From: Naematelia aurantialba
Taxonomy: Eukaryota; Basidiomycota; Tremellomycetes; Tremellales; Naemateliaceae
Assembly: GCA_021527695.1 (NCBI GenBank)
Contig: JAKFAO010000005.1
Coordinates: 558,001-622,000, forward strand
Length of the DNA stretch: 64,000 nucleotides
Direction: 5' to 3'
The position numbers and the translations under genes are program-made. Below, piece after piece: positions 1-9,629 of the stretch; within the stretch, counting starts at the first letter, position 1, and each line of letters starts with the position of its first letter. The notes below the pieces were generated by a model. That model saw nothing but the letters and a program-made list of their open reading frames with translations. It was not told the DNA's origin and did no database searches.

Positions 1-1471
1 GGGTCACACAGAGGACTGCTGCGGCAATGTACGCCCATCCCAAGAAGGGCTGTTTGCCTCCAATCCAGGATACCGTAGAGATGACGATAGACTTGGTGCC
101 ATTGAATTGTTTGACAGGATAATCTAATATCACTTAGGCTGGAAGGAAGGCAGGCAGGAAATACACGCACTCATGTACGCCACTACCTGGTAGCGACCAC
201 TGCTCATGACCTCATCATCATTGCGCGCCCATAGTTTGCGGAACGTAGGTAGAGCAGATACTCGCATCCACACCTGAAAGTGCTCGTTATCCCGGAGATT
301 GGGAAACCCAGTGTCCTCAGTGTAATTATTTGGATATTGCCGTGCCCAATTCGGAGGCGGTAGCACATCGGTGGGGGAGGGATAGCCCGGCGTGGTAACG
401 TAGTTCTTGGCGATACCCCCCCACGCGATGCCATTCTCCGTAAAGTTGTAAGTCTGGTTCTCCGCACCGTCTAATCGATAAAATAAGCTGGTCAAAATCG
501 AGGCGAGACCAACTCACTGGTAGGATTGAGCAATACAACGGACGGGAATGTGTCTGTATCAGCGTCAACTGAGGTCCGAAGATGTCATCTCAGACCCACC
601 ATTGAATACACTGTTGGCGATCAGCCCACAAGGATAGTAAGGTTTGTCATCCGCCGAGGTTATGGGCTTGCAATCGCCGCCATCGACATCTGAGCTGCGG
701 ATATTAGTGGCGCTCCACCCCGGCACCTTACGCTGAGCGGTAATGACCCGTCAATTGACTCGTGTCCAGACTCTGGACATATCGGCGATGATTCTGGTAG
801 CTGCCTGTTCAGTAAGACTGTGACAGGGTTACCCACTAGTTTGTCAGCTTGTAATATAGAAAGACGCCCGGACCTGGCGCTGTCAGCAGGAAAACAACCG
901 GCCCTCGTGTTTAGACAGCTTACCGAGGTCGTAAGGAACTTCAAACTCGATTTCGCACCGAGCTTCTTGTCCGACTGCACGAGAAGAATCATTGCTGAAT
1001 GACCATGTCGGGTTCGCAATAGACGATTTTTGCACATCCGACCCGGTCTTCAAGGCATCTGATATAAGAATTGTACCTCAAGGTATCTCACATTCATAGC
1101 TCTTGCTGGGCATGGCCGCAAAGGTGCCATCTGTCGGAGCATCAGAGTCGCATTGTGTGTAGTCCAAGGTGATCGTGGTGACTTTGCCGCTACCCCAGAC
1201 AATCAACGCGCCTATGGGTGCAAATATGAGACCAATGATGAACAACGTAGGCAGTACGGCCTTTGGGGTCAGGATGGGTTGCCATGCCTTGAGTCGTTGC
1301 TGTTTAAAGGCGGTATCTAGAGAATAGCATCAGGTAGACCGCATGAGAGATTCGTAACAGAAGAAAAAGCCTACTGGCGGGTCTCTTCGAAAACCTGACC
1401 TTCTCCTTCTGAGTTGGGGCAACGTCAGAGTCTGTTTGCCTGCCCTTTGCTTTACGATTGAAGATCGCCAT
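1..1471 (-). CDS. CDC50: Cdc50/Lem3-family phospholipid flippase subunit (3' end outside window)
   Basis: Non-catalytic beta subunit of P4-ATPase lipid flippases, needed for ER exit and activity of the flippase in Golgi, endosome and plasma membranes. The start at 1471 opens with [11 protein letters not shown] 58-nt intron (1317-1374) joins RFSKRPA to [14 protein letters not shown], a family signature just before the first membrane segment ([18 protein letters not shown]). The lumenal loop follows, with N-glycosylation sequons (NQT, NYT), then the conserved [11 protein letters not shown] block near position 250. The second membrane segment begins at about position 50 and is cut by the window edge, so the last residues and stop are missing. 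Several further short introns are present. Family assignment is secure; which paralogue (Cdc50, Lem3, Crf1) is not, though basidiomycete yeasts often have just one or two. Confidence 0.93.
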
Positions 1472-1706
1472 GTCGGAGGATGGAACAAGGATATAGAAGA
1501 TAGACGAGACGGTAAACGACACTGGCAGCTTGGTTGCCTGCGCGTCCCCTTGACACTCAAATTTCTCACGGTTGTCCCAATTTGTGTTTAGTACGGTGCG
1601 TGGACTTAGTAATAAATGCATGCACGGCATGACACCTAGGAGACCGGTACATACATTCTAGGCCACATACACCGTACATGGTTGACGCAAGTACACTATG
1701 ACTAGC

Positions 1707-3129
1707 TCAAAACAGCCGGCGTGCAATTTTGGACGGTATTGAGGCTCGACTAGGCGATTCTGCTTTGCGCTTGGGCCCATCGGATGAGAGAACAGGCTTG
1801 CCCTCAGTCTCCTCAGGCGCGATCTTTCGTGGCCTCAGTGGTTTCAGCGGCTTAGGAAGGTCTACGGGCTGTGTGGGACGGGGCTCGCAAGAGAAGAAAC
1901 GGTGATGCAGAGCCTGTCTTGAGCTTTGAAATTTCAGATGTGCTTACTTTGCGTGCCGAAATGCGCCTAGCCGGGTCATGCTGCAGGATTGCCTGTGCTA
2001 AAGTTTGACCCTCTTTGCCAATCGTCTTGATGTCCGATGCCCAATCTCTAGGGGGATAACCCGACATATCGTGGTAGTCTGGTAGCAGTTTATGTCCCTG
2101 CCGAGTATTTAGCTGGCGTGTGACCGATATATCTCCGCTTACTGGCCAGTCCTCTTCCGAAGGAGATCCGAACGCATGGAAAGTTTTACGGAGTTGGTCG
2201 ATGTCACTTTCACCAGCAGTGTAAGGAACACGAAGGATAAGCTCGATAAAGATCATCCCCATGGACCATATATCGACAGCAGTGGTATAGTGTCTGGCTC
2301 CCCAGAACAGCTCTGGGGGTCGATACCATCTTACGCGTCAATAGCGAAGAGCCCTGAACTCACCGAGTTATCACCTGCACAGTCATCCGCTCTCCAGCTT
2401 CGGCAAATTCTCGCGCCAGCCCGAAATCGGCCACTTTCAGCTGTCCATCCGCTGCGATAAGTAGATTGTTTGGCTTAAGGTCCTGGAGATCGTCAGCACG
2501 CTCAAACGTCTTGCTCGCCACCCCAATCATACCCTGTGCAGGACACCATTCCTATGAATGTATTCAAGGCCGCGTAACGACATGGCCATCCAGCTCTTGA
2601 TGTCCGCATTTTGAATTATGAGTGCTGGATCGCGAATGATGGCCTCGAGGTCCGTCGACAAGAATTCTAGGACCAGATTGATATTCTGACCTGTTGAAAA
2701 TACATCGAGGAGCTGGTGATTCAGTCAAATATGAGCTCGAACTTACCTCGATTATATTCGGATGGTGCAGTTCCTGCAGAAACTTGACTTCACGCAGTGC
2801 AGTCATATCAAGTCCGTCCTTCATGTTGCTGATTTTGATACGCTTGACTGCAACTTTACCCATGGAGTCAGTCTGGCAAGTACGTGAGATCCGGAACACG
2901 TACCCTGGCGTTGCGTTGATTTTTCGTGAGCTGCATAAGGATTGGTTAACTGGTCCGCTTTGCCTTGAAGGAACAAAAGGTACCCTTGTAAACATTGGCA
3001 AAAGTGCCTTCACCGATACTTTCACCTTTCAACCCTGTGTGTCAGGTGTCAGCGCTGGATGATTTTAGCTCACAGCTCGGACGTACATCTCTCCGCACGC
3101 TTGTGATTCTCTACTGCAGCGAGATCCAT
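1707..3129 (-). CDS. KIN28: Cyclin-dependent kinase Kin28/CDK7 (TFIIH kinase)
   Basis: Serine/threonine kinase of the TFIIH kinase module that phosphorylates the RNA polymerase II C-terminal domain and, as CDK7, may activate other CDKs. Exon 1 encodes [14 protein letters not shown]; splicing yields the glycine loop [14 protein letters not shown]. The catalytic lysine lies in KVAVKRIKI, the alpha-C helix is [19 protein letters not shown], the catalytic loop is [12 protein letters not shown], and DFGLAREF is followed by the activation loop with [10 protein letters not shown] and [16 protein letters not shown]. The last is typical of CDK7 rather than CDK1. The basic tail ends KIARRLF at 1707. 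About seven short introns interrupt it. The NRT/SMG-like CDK7 T-loop contains Thr in the MT pair. Cyclin partner (Ccl1) is not in this window. Confidence 0.93.
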
Positions 3130-3492
3130 CTGCTGTCCTCTAATACAACAGTAAACGCAAGTACTACCTGCACCTAGACCCAAAACGTGATCTTTGCAAG
3201 TGGAGGTTGGTAGGCGTGCGTATAAGAGCAAGTTTGACGACGAGCCTAATTCGGGTCACAACCGATGAGTCGTACCTAAGATTGCAAGAGCTGTCAAGAA
3301 TAGAGGAATATCCGTGATATTGTCATAGTGCATTATGCATATCTTTATAATGTGTGTGTATGTTGGGTTGCATACTAGTTTACGTGTATGTGTGCTGTTT
3401 CGTGCTCTTAGTGCTCTAGTCAATGATAGGGAATGTTGATACGGCGGTCCAGTAGACAACGAAGTACGACCACTTTGATGGTGACTCTGACA
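3130..3492. other. Intergenic region, KIN28 upstream / bZIP downstream
   Basis: This 363-bp stretch lies between the KIN28 start and the stop of the bZIP gene, both on the minus strand. It must hold the KIN28 promoter and the bZIP 3' end. It is AT-richer than flanking exons, with TG-rich runs near 3350-3400. No gene is supported. Confidence 0.6.
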
Positions 3493-4750
3493 TCAGAATC
3501 CATCGGCCCCCCCCTGGTTTCGCAAGTCAAGGTGAGGATTCGCCCTGGTTCCCGACTGTTTGTGACGAATATATTCCGAAGGTGCGGTTGAATGGAGATC
3601 GAGCTCGGGTGCCCGGGGTAAAGCGAAAGAAGGCGACGGCCTGCGTTGGCGTTGTAGATTATTCTCAGCATTTGAAGAGTGAGGGGGACCCAGCCGTAAT
3701 GGCGGCAATCGGATGGGAACATGCTCAGGGCCTTCAAAAGGACCTTGATGTATGGAGGTAGGAGGTAGCGGCGCTCGAGTCTCTTGGGCAGTCGCAAAAA
3801 GTCGACGCGAGGTGTTGGGGTACGTATCTGATGGCGTTGAGGTTTGAGAAGGTAGGTCGAGCGACTAAAATTGAAATTAGCAGTCAGGAGCGGTATGAAA
3901 CGGAGATGCATACCTTGGTCTCATGCCGTGTGTCGCTGGTCCAGCCTGGCCTCCCTTCTCTATTGTCTTGCTCCCAACGTCTCCATTGATGCAGTTCTGC
4001 TCGAAGTCTCTCATTCTCCTGGCTGATCGCTTTAGCTTCTTCTTGCAATTTGCGGTTGGCGGATTCAAGCGACGCGAATCGAATCTCTGGGTCCAGAGTC
4101 GTGATAGATTCCCGTTGCTCCGGCGATGTGGAAAGGCTGGAAAAACTACTCTGCCTGGGCGAAGCGCGGAAAAGAGCGCTCGATCCTGGCATGGGAAAGG
4201 GGGTGGTACCACGACTATCTTCCTCCAATCGCGGTCCAAATGACGAAGTTCCGATTGGCGGTTCTCCTAGACGACCTAATAAGATATCCCGCTGTTCTTC
4301 CAATTGGCGTACGCGTTCCTCTAAACTGTCCTGATATCCCTTTTTCCTGCTTCTGAACCGTTGAGCTGCCAGACGATTGGCTTCTCGCCGTCGCAGTGTC
4401 AAAGAATCTTCCACCGAAGGCGCTCGTTGAATGCTCGCTGCTGCGGTTGCTGAGGACACAGAAGCCAATGACGCTTCGTGTAAGGCATTGATCGGAGAAC
4501 GAGTCACTGGGTAAATTGGGGATTGTCGAGCCTGAATGTCTGATGGCGACGGAAATTCAGGTGAAGAATGTGAACGTTGGCGTGGTTTCTTGTACAATCT
4601 TTCTCGGTTTGACGAGATTTCGCCATCGGGAGCATGGTGGACCACTCTGGTCCACGATGGCCCGCCCAGAGAGGCGTCGTCACCGTCGCTCTTGATATCC
4701 AGATGAGGGTCATGACTCGAACGAGACGAGTGACTGGATGAAGGTGCCAT
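3493..4750 (-). CDS. bZIP transcription factor
   Basis: DNA-binding factor of the basic leucine zipper class. The start is placed at MAPSSSHSSRSS (4750). A Ser/Pro-rich amino half precedes the basic region LRRREANRLAAQRFRSRKKG, with the invariant Asn and Arg of the N-x7-R motif, and then a zipper beginning YQDSLEERVRQLEEQRDIL. A second helical stretch (FASLESANRKLQEEAKAISQ) could extend the coiled coil. After RHETK a 48-nt intron joins to a Pro/Ser-rich tail ending QGGADGF at 3493. The frame stays open for about 178 codons upstream of the chosen ATG, into a CT-repeat leader, so a longer protein cannot be excluded, although that stretch looks like untranslated leader. The regulatory target is unknown; it is not clearly Gcn4, Yap1 or Hac1. 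Confidence 0.85.
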
Positions 4751-5752
4751 GAAATTCGATAGGCATGGGGTAGGACTCTGTCCGGCCGCTGGGGGGTCAG
4801 AGTCGGGGGTTTTCGGGGCCCATGAGAGCCACGATGTAGAGCACGTTAGGGATGGTTGTGATGGATGTGATGATTGAGTTGTTGAAACGCCGACGTGACG
4901 AGTAGAGATTGACAAGAATGGAGAAGAGGAAAGTGAGAGAGGTGTTAAGGAGGAAGAGAGAGAAAGTGTACAGATAATGGCAAAGTGGATGAAGCTGAGC
5001 CAAAAAGAAGAAAAAAAATGGCAGCAGCAAGGGACACGTCCTTGTAGGTGACGATGTATGTTTGTCTTCTCTGTTCTGTCTCTCTCTCTCTCTCTGTTTC
5101 TCTCTCTCTCTCTGTCTCTCTCTCTCTTGGTCTCGTGTGCTCCCTCTGCTGTTTCTTTTTCTTTAGCCGCTCTTGCCCCCTCCTGCCGCTGCATCGGTGA
5201 TATGGACACAGGATACAAGTAACTGGCAGAGCATCCCATTTTGCTGGAATCCCACCAACCGAACCCTGAGATCGCCCTGAGCATTCCACGTGGTTGTTAC
5301 CTCCCATGATCAGCGCTCAGGGCACCCAAACCCTCTCCTGTTTCCCCTTACCCTCCTTCACCTCCCCTCTCCCTTTCCAAACAACCCGCCGCGCCCCCAC
5401 CCCCAGCCGTCCCTCCCACCCCGCGTGAATTTGTCAGGGAAATCATTCGCCAGGAACAAGAGCCTCTCTCTGCTCTTTCGCCCCTCCCGCTTCGGCTACT
5501 AAAATCTCCGCATCAAGCGATCCCGTGGAAGAGATTCATAATCCCCATTAAAGGCTGGGCCTCTTCTTAAAGTTGCGATTAAGACGCTGCTGCTGCTGTA
5601 CCTGGTCTGTCAGACGTCATATCAGATTTCAACGGCCACTGTAAGCTCTCCTGCGTCCACACGTTTGACTTGATATGCGCCCAGAACAGTAGCATCATGT
5701 ACGGTAGATCCGTAATCTGCCAAGCTCCGCCTAGTCCGGATCAAAATATCCA
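4751..5752. other. bZIP upstream region with pyrimidine tracts
   Basis: About 1 kb between the bZIP start and the ISM1 stop. On the plus strand it holds a CT microsatellite (5077-5128), a T/C-rich run near 5330-5420 with C-rich blocks, and no convincing coding exon. It should contain the bZIP promoter and long leader and the ISM1 terminator. Confidence 0.6.
5077..5128. repeat. CT/GA microsatellite
   Basis: A run of CT dinucleotides interrupted by two short G/T breaks, giving RE repeats if translated on the minus strand. It lies in the probable transcribed leader of the bZIP gene. Confidence 0.9.
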
Positions 5753-8700
5753 CTACTTTGGACTGACAACGGACGAACAACGCGGACAGAGCGATTCTGT
5801 TTGCGGTGCTGTATACAACCAGCACCGTAGACATTGATGGAGTTGAGCTGGTACCAGCAGCAAGGGAACCGTGTCGTTCCCTTTGCATATCAGCACCGCC
5901 GTCAGGCAAACTCACCCAGTGTCACAGAGGCGCTATAGGACCATCTCAGCGGGGGATTCGAAACCGGGCGCCGTGAGACCAATGGCCCCGTCACATGGGG
6001 GAACTGCAAGACTAAAACGCCATTTAGCGAAGAGGGAGTCGACAGTAAGACTAACGGAACTTGACAACGTCCGAGTTGCCATCAACCCAAAGATCCGCCT
6101 CGGATGCGAGACTAAGTCTCCTGCGATGGTCAGCGCCAAACTAGGAGCAATCGTACTTCTCCTGTCGGGCAGTCTCGACAAGACGCTTCACTTCTGCTCG
6201 CAAAGTGAGAATATTATCGACAATGCTTTTCACACTTAAATCCACCCAAGTCGTCTAACATCAGCCAATGTCCTAACAACCCACTCACCGCTGGATTCCA
6301 TCGGTCTAAGAAGACTGAAGGTAGGACTGGATTACCAGTGATCTCGTATAGCTCCTCTGCCAGGTGAGGAGTGATGGGTGCAATGATCTTCGTGACTGTT
6401 TTGAGCACCTGCACTGTCAGCGTGAGCTCTTGTGTCACGCACTTCTCGCAGGGTAGCAACTATGGCCCGCCTCGCTGGGTTCCCCTCGGCGTTGCAGTAC
6501 AATGCGTCCTTGATGACTTCAAAATAAAAAGAAGACAGCGTGGTTGATGCAAAGTTGTGCGCCGATGATAGTACTATATTTTAGCTGCGCCAACAAGATG
6601 CAAGTTACCTCGATGAAAGGCGAACTCATCGTATGCCTGGATGGCCGATTTTTCGAGTTGGAATACTTCACTCAGAATGTAACGGTCAATCTGAGTAAGC
6701 CTATGCTTCACTTAATGCGCACCAGACTCGGTTCCACTTCTTCTATAGCGATGTCACTCGCCGCGTTGGCTATCAGAAAGCGAGCGGTGTTGCGTAACTT
6801 GCGGAGGGCTTCGGAGGCCTGCGCAAGGGCGGATGGTCCTATTGACACATCGCGTTGGTATTCGACCGACGCAGCCCAAACCCGGAGAGCATCCGCGCCC
6901 ATGCTAGGTCGACCCTAAAAGAGGTCAACCGGGCAACAGACCAACGTACGTTTCCGTGAATGACATCCATAGGAGAGAGGCCGTTTCCTGATGACTTGCT
7001 CATCTTCTGACCTTGCTCGTCGATGATGAAGCCATGAGTAATGACATTGGTGAAAGGCGCAGACATGTCTGTCGCTACGTGAGTGAGTAGAGAGGACTGG
7101 AACCATCCGCGATGTTGATCGGAACCCTCGAGATATACGTCTGCTATGGTTGGTAGGAGTGTCCAGGAGGAACCGCTGTCGAACCAGACGTCCAGAGTAT
7201 CAGTTCCCTTCCGCCAAGCCTGGCTACTATGCGACGGAGGAATGAAGTCTTCCACTGGACCGTTCCACCAGTGCTCAGTACCCTTTTCGTCGAGAACGGA
7301 TATGATATGGTCAAGAGACTCCTTATTCATCAACGGATCACCGGCGACGTCGTAGAGCGCAGGAATTGGAACGCCCCAACTTCGCTGGCGGGAGATGCAC
7401 CATTCATCTCGCGAATTGATATGACTTTCAAGGCGGTGTCGAGCTGACATCAGCGTGAGAGAAGCCTGTCAAGACCAACAATTTGGGGGATAGAAGTTGG
7501 TCCCTCTGATTGCTGCTATCGCCGCAGGCTTGATAGCATCTACATCTGCGAACCATTGTGGCGTCGCACTGAAGTCAGCAAAGAGAGTTGGGAGACGTAC
7601 GTGACTATGATCGGTTTTTTTGTTTTCCAATCATGTGGATATCGGTGATGGATGGGTTGCTCTGCTAGGAGGTAATCATGGTCCTTGAGTAGCTTGACCA
7701 TGGCATCTGTCCCTCCTGCCAATACTTCTTGTCCAATCAAAACGTCGGCTGCACTACACAATTCCAATATTGCGGGTGTAAATTTCCCTTCACCATCGAT
7801 AGCACACTTGAGTTGGGCAGGAATACCCGCCGCAGCGAAATCCTGATAATCCTCATGTCCGTGAGCGGGCGCGGAGTGAACCAGACCAGTGCCAGACTGT
7901 ATATTGACATGCTTCGAATGAAATACTGTCGGGTGTGGTGCCGACATGTCCGTGGGCAGGAAAAGATGGGAATAACGCGTTCCAATCAGGTCGGCACCTG
8001 GATTCAGCCAGATTCATACACCTGCGTACCGGACAGCGATTTGAGGACCACCAGCTGTCCTAGGATACCTTGCAAGTGCTGCACTCTGTCCGCCTGAACA
8101 ACGAGGATACCCCTGCTGTACGCCACGAGACAGTATTCGAGATCCTTGTGGATAGCCACTCCCTTACAGTCAGGCAAACCCATCCACATTGGCCTACCTC
8201 GTTCCCGGGCAAGCTCCAGGGAGTGGTTGTCCAGATTGCCAAGGAAAGCTGGCCGCCACTGGTCTGCTGATATGCTGCCTTTAGAGGGCCCGACATGTCA
8301 GACTCCTGCACTGGGAAGGCCACATATACTGAGAGCGATTCATGGTCCTGGTAGGATAGCTCAGCTTCAGCAAGAGCGGTTCGTGACGACGGCGAGTAAT
8401 AAGTTGGTCGGAGATGAAAAGTAATTAGACCTGATGTCAACTGGCTTCTTTAGTACTGCGCACACCTTTCTCTACCATACGACTAAACATTCGAAGCTGA
8501 CGAATCTCGTAGTCGTGATCTGCATCAGCTGGGTCGTACAGTTGCTCACCTAGAGTTCGATAGGTGCCTCCGGGTTCATCCCAGTCTGCCATTATCCCTA
8601 AATCTCTCATTTCGGATTTCTGCGTCTCAATTGCTGCCAGCGCCACTTTCCGGGCAGCTCGACGAACCCGCACTGGATCTAGCGATGTATGTGAGACCTA

Positions 8701-9299
8701 AAGTGAGCTTGAGTCTAGAGGAGAGCCTCACGCCGAGGGCAGCCAAGGCTTTCTGTTCGATTGGCAAGCCATGGCAATCCCAGCCAGGTACATAGCTGTA
8801 CACATCAACCTACTGAGCATTCGTCCAACTCACTGGACTTTGTGGCCCCTCAGAACCTTGTAGCGTGTTATTATGTCTTTGAGAACGCGGTTCAAGGCAT
8901 GTCCTGTAGGTTCAGTTTCACCCAGGGCCTAACCAGGGAAACGCATACCCATATGCAGGTTCCCGTTCGCATAAGGAGGCCCGTCATGAAGAATGAAGGT
9001 GCTTCCAGGATTGTCTCTGGCCTAGAAGCCGTCAGCGCATTCGCGCAAATCCTGACCTGTATTTTATACAGTTCATCAGTTGTCCTTGCCCTCCAGCGCT
9101 TCTCCGCCTTTGCGGGGTCTTTGTGCTTGAGCGGCATGGAGGTTTTGGGTAACCGAAGGGTGTGGGAGTAGGTTTTCTTTCCCTTCGGTTGATCGACATG
9201 GGTAGTGTAGGTACGGCAGGCGGATTGTGATAGAGAAAAAAACAAGTGATAGGATATGAGTCGCAGCGGCACAGGGGGAAGTCTGGCGAGGAGGCTCAT
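5753..9299 (-). CDS. ISM1: Mitochondrial isoleucyl-tRNA synthetase
   Basis: Class I aminoacyl-tRNA synthetase charging mitochondrial tRNA-Ile. The start at 9299 gives a mitochondrial-type leader ([17 protein letters not shown]). The HIGH motif is HMGH and is created by splicing: one exon ends at YANGNLHMG and the next supplies H, followed by ALNRVLKD. The editing region includes [11 protein letters not shown]; the KMSKS motif is [10 protein letters not shown] near 6990-7010. The carboxyl end, assembled across a 36-nt intron (6121-6156) and a further 35-44 nt introns, carries a zinc-binding pattern CLRCW...[10 protein letters not shown] and stops at 5753. Such a C-terminal zinc knuckle is known in bacterial-type IleRS. 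The gene has a dozen or more introns. Fungal cytosolic IleRS is a different, longer type, so the mitochondrial call is firm. Confidence 0.93.
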
Positions 9300-9629
9300 G
9301 GTGCAGCAGATAGGCTTGTCTGGTGTCAGCGACCTCGAGCGTACTGTTTCGAGTGTCGCTGATGGGCGGGGACAAGCTCAAGAACGACAAAACATGAGTT
9401 GGAAGCACAAGCAGAAACAGCATCCGAGTCCACTGGAATGAATGTGTATGAGTTATTCGAAACTCGTCGTGCCTGGTGGACGTGACCGATCATCACCCAG
9501 ACCTGCGTCCTCCAGCTATTCGTTCGAAGCGGATACCAGGAAGGGCAGGAGATATCACTCATCATGGCACGTCGAGCGTGTCTTGTACAAGCACAGGTGT
9601 TAAACATGGACCTATGGCGGAGTAATGCA
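9300..9629. other. Intergenic region upstream of ISM1
   Basis: 330 bp holding the ISM1 promoter and the 3' end of the RNase H-RRM gene, both on the minus strand. I see no gene or repeat in it. Confidence 0.55.

Noticed and set aside
7229..7447. Plus-strand frames across the isoleucyl-tRNA synthetase
   Set aside because: They are antisense shadows of conserved synthetase exons.
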